NCBI RefSeq assembly: GCF_964340395.1
Contig: NC_135561.1
Span: 14,700,461 to 14,764,460 of the forward strand
Origin: Glandiceps talaboti
Lineage: Eukaryota; Hemichordata; Enteropneusta; Spengelidae
Reading direction: 5' to 3'
Length of the DNA: 64,000 nucleotides
How positions within the stretch are numbered: position 1 is the first letter of the stretch; each line of letters begins with the position of its first letter. The notes below the pieces were generated by a model, which had not been told where the DNA came from, searched no databases, and worked only from the letters and a program-made list of their open reading frames with translations. Shown here one piece after another: positions 12,574 through 23,250 of this stretch. A program made the translations under genes and the position numbers.

Positions 12574-12670
12574 CAGACAGACAGACAGACAGACAGACGG
12601 ATGGACAGACACCGCACTACAACTATAGCAATATTGAACCTTAAATGGTTAAGTTGTGCTAACAAAATAT
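11358..12670 (-). repeat. Family-3 composite repeat, copy 2
   Basis: Positions 11358-11440 are the reverse complement of 9640-9715. Positions 11760-12180 hold at least four minisatellite units in inverse orientation (ACAAGACCACACCCATAGCA). Positions 12433-12490 are (ATAC)n and 12518-12600 are (AGAC)n. The closing segment at 12606-12663 (GACAGACACCGCACTACAAC to GTTGTGCTAA) is in the same plus orientation as in copy 1, so this copy is a rearranged version flanked by microsatellites on both sides. Confidence 0.75.
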
Positions 12671-13093
12671 AAAAATCTAAATAATATAAAGTATATTTAG
12701 TTTCATTATCATGTGATCTAAATTAGATTATAAAGACTACTACATAGTAGTATGTCATTTCACAAAATAATCGTATATCTAATGTCTATCTAAATCCTAA
12801 TTATCTTTTAACATACAGTGTTGAAGTATGTCATTTGTTGATATAAAATATCATGTTTAGCTGCCATCTTAAACTTCTAAGGTTTATCCAAATTACCAGT
12901 CCCATTGACAGTACGTTTTCTGCACTGACACCGTCAAAACTCATTAATAGAAGTTAAATGTATAAGAAACCAAACAGTAATATACAATTAACCGATGTGA
13001 ACTCGGGGAAACAAGAGATGTCATGACACGGCTTCTAGCTTCAATTCCTGTCTGTTTTCCGATAGTGTAGTGATCAGCGTCAGCGAAGATAAA
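12671..13093. other. AT-rich spacer
   Basis: I see no supported feature here. Confidence 0.45.
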
Positions 13094-13602
13094 TAGACCG
13101 TTATTTGCTCATCAGTATATGGTGTGACTGGCTTCCCGTTGCGCTGAGTATACCATTATTTGTTCTGTACAGCGTGATATTTCTTTACAAATTGGATATT
13201 TTAAAGATAAAAGTGACACCGTATACACGATACTGTAACATGCTATCGACTTTTGAAAAGGGCGTATGACGTGTGATTGCTTATCACAAATAAGCGTTTT
13301 ATAGGTTTTATAACAAACACAATATCCAATATGATACTTTACCCGTCAGGCTGTCGAAATATGACTTTCACTGTTAATCGCCTTTTTGTTGTCGTACTGT
13401 GTCCATGACAGGTTTCACCCACATACATTTAAAATCTAACGTGACAAGCTAACTATAGAGCGCAAGGTAAAACGGATAGCTCGGCCCACAGGCACTCTGT
13501 GAAGTTCCTATATTACAGAGAACTAAACAAAGTGAAGCAATAATGCTATACTCATGGCTACGGGAAGCCAGTTATATTGTATAAAGAGAATCTAATGGTC
13601 TA
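13094..13602. mobile_element. Candidate TIR element of about 510 bp
   Basis: The left arm (about 13094-13163) and the reverse complement of the right arm (about 13535-13602) share TAGACC, then ACTGGCTTCCCGT, then GAGTATA, then CATTATT. TA borders both ends, so a TA target duplication is possible. There is no transposase frame inside. The divergence between arms suggests an old copy. Confidence 0.55.
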
Positions 13603-13851
13603 CTAAATACATGTGGCACGTTGTTCGGTCTGGCGGCCTTCACGAGCACTTGTGGGTCAGTCAGCGCTGAAAAGTTCTCATACATATTAAAGCCAGTCAT
13701 GCTATTCAAAAACCAAAAGAATACGCCCTCGTTGGTTGACATCAACGACTGGTGCTATGCCATGGAGTAAATAGAATCCACAAAACCCACAACTGGACTT
13801 GGACATAATCCACAAAGGCAATCAGTACTCTGATAGGAAATTCACAGTTTC

Positions 13852-13852
<1 letters not shown>

Positions 13853-13885
<33 letters not shown>

Positions 13886-13902
13886 CTGTCTGTCTGTCTC
13901 GC
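13853..13902. repeat. (GT)n and (CTGT)n microsatellite
   Basis: A pure dinucleotide run is followed by TGTC units. Confidence 0.95.
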
Positions 13903-14667
13903 AAGATGTTTTAGTAAAATCACGGATGAACAATTCGAGTTTGGCAGAGAAACTTTACCAGAATTCGATTTTAGTGACAAAATGAAAGCTACAGTAGAGC
14001 TAATCAATCATAGAAGGTTATCCAAACAAATCTGTTTTCAGTAATAGCCAGTTTCATTAAATCACACTTTTATTCAAAACAAATTTCTAAAATCGAAACA
14101 CTTCTAATCATTGAATGCAAACATTCATTACCGGATAGTATGTACTGCGTTCGATTACATTTAGTAATTTTTGAATTAATGATGTTTTTAATTTTATCAG
14201 AAAAAGTGTGGATGAAACGCGGATGGACCACTTACCATACGCAATTTAATTAAATTCCATAATTTGACACATCTTTTATTGATAAGAACAAATTTTGGAT
14301 GGAACTCCTACTAGATTTAATTCATTCCAATTTTAATCAAATTCATACTTTCTTATTCACAAGAACAAACGGACACAATTTAATTGAATTCCATTTTTAA
14401 TTAAATCGATCCTTTTTTATTATAAATTATTGATGGGTACCAAATGGAATATATTAATTATTATAATATACCTAGTGATAATGCTGTGCCATGATTCGCT
14501 AGAATCAGTCACGTGATAGGAAAATAGAATGACTACTTCCCGAGGGAAATAGTTCCTTCAACTTTTACATGGTCACGTGACCACCGCGCGTTCACTAGCA
14601 GGTCAAAATGGCAGCTTCTGACGATGTCGTCTGCCACCGCGAGTTCACAGCATGAGGTATATTATAA

Positions 14668-14859
14668 AACACATATTGCCTGGCCTATATTCGGGCAATA
14701 GCACCCGTTCATTACCCCCTCGTGACTGTGAGTTACCAGAATCACATGCTATTTCCCTCTGTCTTTGGCCTCGGGAAATAGCATGTGATTATGGTAACTC
14801 ACAGTCCCTCGGGTGTAATAAACGGGTGCTATAGCCTTCATGGCCAGGCAATATGTGTT
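14668..14859. mobile_element. Foldback hairpin element with arms of about 90 bp
   Basis: The arms at 14668-14757 and 14773-14859 are near-perfect inverted copies. Both contain AACACATATTGCCTGGCC, TAGCACCCGTT, ACTGTGAGTTACCA and ATCACATGCTATTTCCC. The loop is only about 15 bases. This is a foldback/MITE layout and the two short frames across it are mirror images. Confidence 0.8.
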
Positions 14860-16074
14860 CAATATCAAACACGGCATCGTGACTTGGCATTAATATAGTA
14901 AGCCACTTCATGGCGGCATATTTCTTCATCAGTTTTTGACGAATTTCACTGCCGGTGGGAACGGCGACGGGGGTATGAGCTCTAGTATCAACCACTTAAG
15001 TTCTAAACGTAGCAAGCACTTCGAAAATCAAAATATTAAACCTTATCAGTTACTTTGTTAAAGAAAACTAAATCTTGTTCTTTGTTAAAATTAAGACGAA
15101 AAAATCAGTCACCTAACAAAGAGGTCAAAATTATATTATGACAGGTTTAGAATCCAATATGGCCGCCAAATACCGTGCCAGCTCTATGGGAAAGTTAAAG
15201 ATTGCCAATATCCTAGAAAACAAGAGGGGAACCCCAACTTTCTTTTGGTATCTCATAAGTTTTGAGGAGTTCGGTTTTCAGAGACTGTTTTCATAAACTA
15301 CAACACGGTGACGTACCATAGCACTTGTCATGTTTTACTAATGCAGGTCACAAACAATAGCGTGCCGAGTGCAACGTAGTCTTAAATCGACGAATCGGAA
15401 TTTGAAATGTATTGCATGCATCAAATCAACGAGGTGGTACTCTCGAGTGCCTCGTATAATCTGACCTACCTACTCCACGATGACAGCGCCATGATCAGAT
15501 TGCTACTTACCATGACCGTAGGCAACTGTGTCCGTATTGGTTACTAAGGGTGGGATGTCATGACTTGAAATTAAATGTAAATTTCGCTCACAAGAAAGGT
15601 AAATAATATAATGATTGCTTACATGCTACTTTAAGCCTAATTTTCAAATAAATAATTTGCAACTGGAACGTTTTCTGAAACTGTTTTGTTGATATAATGA
15701 TTTTTTTATTAATCATAACATCGTACACCCTCCACAGTATTGAATAACCTGTGGGTACACTGGTTTTGGGGAGCAGTACACATACATGTACCGTGACCAA
15801 GGTGCGAAACTCGAATCAAATTGATTTTTGGGTCCACACCTAAAATTCGACACCCCAAGATCACGACTACAGTTTATTACTATAATACTAATATACATAA
15901 AATAGACCTTTTAATTGACATGTATAATGTCTGAATATTTGGTACGTTTAACAATTTATGTTCACTCTGAACACATTGCTTGATTGAAAAACATATACCC
16001 CAGTTACAGCTATGCAGCTTTCAGCTGGAAAATATATAGTATGTACATAGTGTAAGTCGGATTTCAGCTGCAGA
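14860..16074. other. Intergenic, no supported gene
   Basis: CpG-richer sequence at 14500-15000 grades into AT-rich DNA. No exon is recognised. Confidence 0.4.
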
Positions 16075-16665
16075 GCAGTCAGTCAGTCAGTCAGTCAGTC
16101 AGTCAGTCAGGTAATCTGTCAGTCAGTCAGTCAGTCAGTCAGTCAGTCAGTCAGTCAGTTAGTTAGATAGTCAGTCAGGTCATCAGTCGCTCAGTCATCA
16201 GTCAGTCAATCAATCAATCATACAATTAGTCAGTCAGTCAGTCAGTCAGTCAGTCAGTTAGATAGTGAGTTAGGCAGTAAGTCAGTCGATCAGTTAAACA
16301 GTCAGACACTCAGGCAATCAGGCAGGTAGTCAGTCAGTCAGTCAGTCAGGCAATCAGTCAGTCAGTCAGTCAGTCAGTCAGTCAGTCAGTCAGCTAATTA
16401 GGCAGGCAGTCAGTCGATCAGTTAAGCAGTTAGGCACTCAGACAATCAGGTAGTCAGTCAGTCAGCCGGTTAGGCAGGCAGACAGGTAATCAGGCAGGCG
16501 ATCAGTCAGTCAGTCAGTCGGTCAGTCAGTCAGTTAGTCAATCAGGCAATCAGTTGGTCATCAGTCAGTCAGTCAGTCAGTCAGTCAGTCAGTTAGGCAG
16601 ACAGTCAGTCAGCAGATCAGTTAAGCAGTCAATTTATCAGGCAATCAGGTAGCCAGTCAATCGAT
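16075..16665. repeat. Long degenerate (CAGT)n tract
   Basis: About 590 bp of CAGT units are interspersed with CAAT, TAGT, CAGG and GACA variants. The pattern fits an old expanded tetranucleotide with point changes. Confidence 0.95.
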
Positions 16666-17415
16666 TATATCTTATTTTGATAGTCAACTAATTACATGTC
16701 AAAATGATCTTAAATCGAACCAGTAATTGATCATTGGCTCAACCAAACATTTATCCAGTAATATTAACCACGCGTAATTAAATTAGCTAATCAGTTGACT
16801 TTACCAATTGGTATATATTTACAACCAATGTAGGCCGATAGCATCCACTGTAATACACACAGTGGTATCGCCGACGTGACATGTAAATAATATGCTATAA
16901 GTAATGTAGATATTCGTTATCGGAACTACATCCAAGATTATAGCTGTCCTAATCTGGTTTTACTGTCTTCAACGGTTTATTTCAGTTCTGACTACAGTCT
17001 ATGTATGATGCATATATCAATGCTGTGCAGACACGGAATGTAATATAAGTATCAGAGGCATGTCACATTCATGTTTTCTCAACGCGGAAAATGTTAATGT
17101 AATCAGGTTTTTCTATACGACAACCCAATGGTGACCTTGAACAAGATTCAGTGCTAAGGAGAACCTGTCATGATCGACAATTAGTGACAGTGTGACAAAT
17201 GTGACACTTTAGAGTGCAACGAAACACGTACGGAGACTCGGCATGTATGCTGTAGAAGAGTGTGTGACATGGACAACCTACATGAGCGACTTGAATTCCG
17301 GTCTGTCGTTTTAATTATTAACAACATCTATATTGTACAACGTGATGAGTCAATATCTCTGTTTCTCCGTTTACCCAATCAATCATCCGTCTGTCCTTTT
17401 GTCTGCTTACAATTG
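16666..17415. other. Intergenic, no supported gene
   Basis: AT-rich sequence with no gene evidence. Confidence 0.4.
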
Positions 17416-17457
17416 ATCTATCTACCTACCTACCTACCTACCTACCTACCTACCTAC

Positions 17458-17543
<86 letters not shown>

Positions 17544-17637
17544 CTATCTATCTATCTCCCTACCTACCTACCTACCTACCTACCTGTCTGTCTTGTCTGT
17601 CTGTCTTGTCTGTCTGTCTGTCTATCTATCTATCTAC

Positions 17638-17673
<36 letters not shown>

Positions 17674-17679
17674 AATCAA

Positions 17680-17734
<55 letters not shown>

Positions 17735-17764
17735 CTGCCTGCCTGCCTGCCTGTCTGTCAGTCT
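17416..17764. repeat. (CTAC)n-(CTAT)n-(CTGT)n compound microsatellite
   Basis: Ordered blocks run CTAC, CTAT (17457-17545), CTAC and then CTGT. The 204-residue frame from 17260 is mostly this repeat translated (YLSI, SVCL) and is rejected as a gene. Confidence 0.95.
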
Positions 17765-17879
17765 GTATCATGGTATCAGGACGACTACCCCCCCCCCCCG
17801 ACAACTGCCCCTCGGACAACTACCACCGCATAAGGCACAAATTAATGATGTGTGAGTGTCCCTATATTCTCTGAGTGTC

Positions 17880-17931
17880 CATCTGCTTGTCTGTCTGTCT
17901 GTGTCTGTCTGTATGTCTGTCTGTCTGTCTG

Positions 17932-17976
<45 letters not shown>

Positions 17977-18000
17977 ATGTATGTAAGTATGTATGTGTGT
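17880..18000. repeat. (CTGT)n / (GTAT)n microsatellite
   Basis: CTGT units pass into GTAT and GT units. Confidence 0.95.
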
Positions 18001-18829
18001 GTGCATCTGTTTGTATTTACAGGGGCATATCCCCCTTCCCTCTCTCTCACTATTAAATCGACATTTTCTTAAAATCTCTTGAAATACTTATCCATCACGG
18101 CAACAGATGTACAAATAGAGGTACATAATTATATACATATCATCATGTTTGTACGTAACACTGTCACACATTTCTAAGATTTTATCACAATCTACACTTG
18201 TATTCCGACATTGATATTACTGGTTTCGGTTTTCTGTGCATGTACATACATAGATTGCAAGCATCGCCGTTGTTGATCCTATATCTTGATTCATCGGTGA
18301 AACCATTATGTAACAACAACAAAATACAGGCTAGTACGGTAGAATATATAGAATTGCGTAATGTATTTTCAACCGTCTATATTTTTAGTAACAGAATGAA
18401 GATGTCCACTACAAGGAGAGTTGTACACATATGTAGTATGTTGTTATTGTACTGACAAGTTATTAGCAGAAGTATGCCAAAATATTTTAGGAGTTGTGTG
18501 TTTAAAATAACGTCGTGTGCCAACTCTATCGTCTCGCATCAGTCTCGCATTACAAGGTCAATTTGATGTTAGCTAGCGATGGAATGCCGTAAGTTGTTTT
18601 GAACTCAACGATCCTTATTGAATCAAGGAGTTGCTACTCCACCCGCCGACGGAGTTGACGACCTGTCGGTTAGTTTACAACTCCCGGGAGATGGGACAAC
18701 AAAGTCGACATGTCTTTGGCGATATCTGTGCACAGTATTAAATGAGACTCTATACGTACCAGTCACGGTTGATGTTAATGTTAATGTTTGTCCCAAATGA
18801 TATAGTGAAACGTAAACGAAATCACTTAC

Positions 18830-19034
18830 TTGCTTTAATGTCAGATTCGTCGGTCCGCAGCACGTTCACTAAAAACAAAACAGCGTTGTTCAGTCCTCCC
18901 CCGTATGAACGGAATAGGTGACGTTTAGAGTGCACTTTAACCCCGATTGGAAGAAGTTGACAGATAGCCGACAGCAGACGTAAATGCCGTGCAATAATAA
19001 TACACGCCTGATCTTTCGTGAAATCGCCTGAGCC
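18830..19034 (-). other. Possible exon, unidentified
   Basis: On the minus strand an open frame of 68 codons ends at a strong donor (AAAGCAA then GTAAGTGATT; intron begins at 18829). A weak candidate acceptor, GTTGTCCAG, lies at 19035. The frame includes ARHLRLLSAICQLLPIGVKV and GGGLNNAVLFLVNVLRTDES. The local sequence is richer in CpG than its surroundings. I recognise no family, there is no start codon in this block, and no partner exon was found. It may be a chance frame or a 5' exon of a gene running left. Confidence 0.2.
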
Positions 19035-19964
19035 CTGGACAACGTTTTAGATGCACTTGGGCTTCACGTAGCCTCACATTGCCATGGATACCGCTTAAAG
19101 AAGTTGTTGATGGGCGAGTAAATCCACATGTGTACGACTTCGACAACCGACGAAAGTGAATTGTAGTTATCTGGAATACGCATGCTCGGTTTCTTAAACA
19201 CAAAGTATCAGAGGGCCAGTCATTCTCTGCGCAGTCGCACTCAAATTATTGACCTTCGAATCTCGGATAAGACAGAATGAAGGAATTTTGATTTCCGCTC
19301 GTAACATTACATTTAGGAGAACGATTTCCTCAGTTTCTTTCGAGAAGTCTTTTTTTGTCGATCGTTTAGTCGTCACCTAACCTTGGCACTGTGTCGTCAA
19401 AAATTTTCTCGTTTGGTTTGTGTATTGAGCGCTCCTACTGTAGAACATTTTGTATAATTTGAAATATCCAGGAAATTTTTGAATGCATTGTACAAAGACT
19501 GGTGACTCCATTACGTGTACCTACCGGGCAACAACTCAGAAAACGTGAGGTTGGAACAAAAATGACTATAATTATAGTTGTAAACTTTCATTTCCCTTTT
19601 CTGGTACTTCTTTTCTATGTCCAACTACCTCTGTTCTATTTCAGGTTCAATGCTAACTTGAGAGTACGTCGAATGTTATCTTTATAAAGGCCCGCGATTC
19701 GCTCCTCGGATCTCGTATTAGTACTAATCTATTAGCTGAGATAGAAGAATTAGACATACACGTAATCATTATCCTGTTCAGGAACATCCTTTTTTTCTAT
19801 AGATCTGCCATGGCGCCCGACAACAGTTTTTTCGCACATGAATTTTAATCCTTGTCTGGTTTGGGCCCTTAATGCATAATTAGCAAGAGGAACTGCTTTT
19901 CGTAATAATTGTCATTTTTAACTGAGTTTTTGATTGAACTGTTTATAGTAAAGCTGCGCGCGCA

Positions 19965-20098
19965 CACACACATGCTTTCATGCATGCACGCACTTACGTA
20001 CATACACACACGCATGCATGCATGCATACATACATACATACATACATACATACATACATACATACATACATACATACATACATACATACATACATACA
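19965..20098. repeat. (CA)n / (CATA)n microsatellite
   Basis: CACA and CATG units lead into a pure (CATA)n run at about 20026-20097. Confidence 0.95.
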
Positions 20099-21283
20099 GA
20101 ATGAAACGAACTCTGATATATGAGGAGGTCAACAGAGCAGGGTTACAGGTACGTGAGAATCTGTCGTCGCGATTTAATCATTTAATATTCAGATCAGTGT
20201 CAGGAATAAACGATAGTATATCACTTTGCCACTAACGTGTGACTACCGAATAGTCTGCTAATAGAATATTATGCCCTCTCATAAAATCTAAGCCGTGTGG
20301 TTTAGTTGCTAGTGCCACAAATCAAAAAGACCACATAAACGCGACGGCCGCTGACGTGTCAAATTTGTTGTTGTGAATGTTGCGAGTTCTATGCCCCTAC
20401 TTGAGAAGTTCAGCAAAGCCGCGAGATCGTTAAAATAACCTGCGATGTATAAGCTCGACAACAATTTTACTAACATTGCCCTGCTTTATTGTCTGCCTTT
20501 AGCACTGAAATATCCGGCGTACTAATCAGAACTAGTCAAACTCCGTTGACCCCGACGTATCGACCAATAGAAATCTTTCCCACTCATTAATTTGCCAGAA
20601 TTTCGGCTTTGGCTCCACCCAATTGCCCCTACACACATTGAAGTGCTAATTGTATAACAATGAATGTATGCAACACTGTTCCGTAACAAACTGTTGTTTG
20701 GATCCTTGGGTGGCAATGCTGATTATGAAATGAAACCAACCAGAGCGCCGTATTTATTATCTGTCTTATCAACCGAACTCTAACCTATACATAACACTAC
20801 TTACATGTATATCATGCACCAACCAAGTTGAACAAATATGGAATATATACTCTGGTCGCTCTACATCACAACGTGTTCGAAATATGAGTCAAACGTTCAA
20901 AAGCGCCATTACTTTCCCCGATATTTCTTTGACGTTACTGGCGCTGGTATAAACATGTTATTTATTCTGCAATATGTTTCTGCTGAATAAAGAAAATGCT
21001 CATGACCTATAAGGTTTGTCACTACTCGTCTAGCTACTCATAGTGACACAAAACCTTTAGGTCGCTCATAGTTTCCTTGCGAATTGGCTGAATGAAGAAA
21101 AATATTGGGAATAAAACATATTCAAGTTCTGTCGTGCTTTTTTGTCAAAAAAAAAAAAGTTTTGTCGTGCTGATGGCGATAAGCTGTACCAATGTTCATG
21201 TTAATAAGATTTCTATAACGTTTACATTGTAACAACGTATCTGATTTGGTGATGATCTGCTAAGATCGTGGTAGATATAATTA
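20099..21283. other. Intergenic, no supported gene
   Basis: The 20340-20640 part is CpG-richer, with CCAAT-like motifs (GACCAATAGAA near 20563), but no transcript structure is evident. Confidence 0.4.
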
Positions 21284-21425
21284 AACAATAATGTACGCCC
21301 TCCCAGCCCATAATGGACGAAAGCAAACTTTGAACGACATAATGGGCGAGGCGATAGCCGAGCCCATTATGGAGTGCAAAGTTTGCTTGAGTCCATTATG
21401 GACTTGGAGGGCATACATTATTGTT
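21284..21425. mobile_element. Foldback hairpin with arms of about 65 bp
   Basis: The arms at 21284-21349 and 21360-21425 match as AACAATAATGTAYGCCCTCC, then CCATAATGGAC, then AGCAAACTTTG, then CATAATGGGC. The loop is about 10 bases. It is the left part of the larger inverted structure closing near 21832. Confidence 0.8.
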
Positions 21426-21430
21426 ATTAT

Positions 21431-21832
21431 TTTATAGTTTTGCCAATTCCAGTGAATTTGTAGACCGAGAAACGCAAAACAACGTATAATATACACAGCG
21501 CTGAACATCGTCTGCCATGTTCGGCCCGGAAGCTGAATACTAATCATAGCGACACACGTACGTACACGTACACACACACATATACACTTCAATGAACTGC
21601 TGTGAAGACAAACTTGTTTCATGAATGCCTTGTATTTTTAAACAGTGGTAATGACAATCATAAGTAACAACATACATTTCGAAAAAATACCTAGTCGTAC
21701 GAAGAAACAGAACAAATAAGCTTGTATTGTTATGCTCGTTCCGGGGCCGCGATGCCCAATAATGGAGTACATTATCAGTAATAATGTACAGCGATGACGT
21801 CACAAAATTCACTGGAATTGGTAATGCTATAA
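21431..21832. repeat. Inverted-repeat pair bracketing about 400 bp
   Basis: TTTATAGTTTTGCCAATTCC through AGTGAATTTG (21431-21460) is repeated inverted at 21802-21832. The right side also carries ATAATGTAC and a CRE octamer (21795-21802). Together with the hairpin at 21284 this may be one compound non-autonomous element. Confidence 0.55.
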
Positions 21833-22828
21833 TATAATTATAAATAAACGCCAAGAAAATGTATCAATGCTGGTTAGATTGTTGTCGCAAAATAATACTG
21901 CAAAGTTAGTAAGATTGTTACCGAGCCACACAATCAAATGTAGTCGATATTTTGTATTACGTCACACTGGCTTTCATATCGTTGTAGTATTTGTTTAGAA
22001 GTGACAAAAAATAATTTAAAAAAAACACATAGGAATCAGATTCAGTGAAATATACCTACGTGCTAAAACTGTCCATGGGTATAATTGAAGTTATGTCGAT
22101 CATATAAAGCGCGTGTCAACAATGAGGACACTGAATAATGCTTCAAATCTGCCGTAAACGTGATAAATCGTCTTGCCGCAATATTCCCCATGCTTATCAA
22201 CGCCTTATTCCCAAACGTGACGTTACAAGGTTTTATTACAAGTTTGAAATTTTCTAATAAAAAAAATTGTCAAACAAACCATTTTCAGATCTTGATATAA
22301 CCGTGTTGTCTCCAGGCAGTTCCTTTTATTATAAATGAAAACGAAATGTAAATATTGTATAGACGATATACTTGAGGTGTATACATGCAGCGGCCAATTT
22401 ATGTATACAATATCGACAGCTTACAGTGGAAGTCAATTGATCTCAAAATTAATTTAGTTTCATCTATTATTTATGATGATTTTCAATCATACCATTCGAC
22501 ATTAAGTAATAATTTGTCATGAGGGGAATGTTATGAATATAAATTCGCGCGCGACAGATTAATGAAAAATCGCTTTGATTCATGCTCTAGATATTCGTCT
22601 ATCGTGTAGTTTTTACGCATATTATATTCAACAATTACTTATATTGACCGTACCAACAGGGCATAACGAAATAACAAGCAAGTGATTTGGTTACATAATT
22701 TAATATGCATAAAAGAAAAGGTCAAAGAAACGTCGCTAACAATACAATACGATAATATACATAATGATGCGTACATCGAGTATAAGTATTTTTGTAGACG
22801 CCCAAGTAAAATTCGCTTATTAAAGTTA
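21833..22828. other. AT-rich spacer
   Basis: I see no supported feature here. Confidence 0.4.
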
Positions 22829-23250
22829 GGGTGATCCTATTTTTATGTTTCTCATTACTTTCTCATGGCAACTACGGGTCGGTCAGTCGATTTATAAAAA
22901 AAAGAGTAAAAAAAACCCAAAATCATCTTCATGTTTCTCTGCCTCTCCTTTTCCTCCTCTTTATCTTCTTTTTATTGGATTCCTGGTAACAAACCCCTTT
23001 CTAGCTTCTTTACACACAAAATTAATATACTCTGTTCGTGAACAGGTTTCGTCACCACCACCTCCGGCCACCACCATGACTGTAGATGATGTCGACAGTC
23101 AGCACTTGCTTATTCTTGCCAGAGAGGGTGCTCTTCCTCAAATATTAAGGGCAGGCGAAAATAAACATATTGTTTGGGTTTGTTTTTCATGTCTCAGCTG
23201 AAAAATTGAGTTGGTCGGGTAATGAGAAACAGAAATGAATAGGATCACCC
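22829..23250. mobile_element. PIF/Harbinger-like MITE, 422 bp
   Basis: The termini are exact inverted copies starting GGGTGATCCTATT, and similarity continues as TTTCTCATTAC for about 35 bp. The target duplication is TTA (22826-22828 and 23251-23253), which is the preferred 3-bp duplication of PIF/Harbinger transposons. There is no transposase. The 118-residue frame at 22845-23201 lies wholly inside and is not supported as a gene. Confidence 0.8.

Noticed and set aside
17260-17874. 204-residue frame rich in YLSI and SVCL
   Set aside because: Nearly all of it lies in CTAC/CTAT/CTGT tetramers.
18618-18800. 60-residue plus-strand frame next to the candidate minus exon
   Set aside because: It is short, ends in a VDVNVNV run from a small tandem repeat, and has no splice context.
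22845-23201. 118-residue plus-strand frame
   Set aside because: It lies wholly inside a TIR element and has no transposase or other motif.
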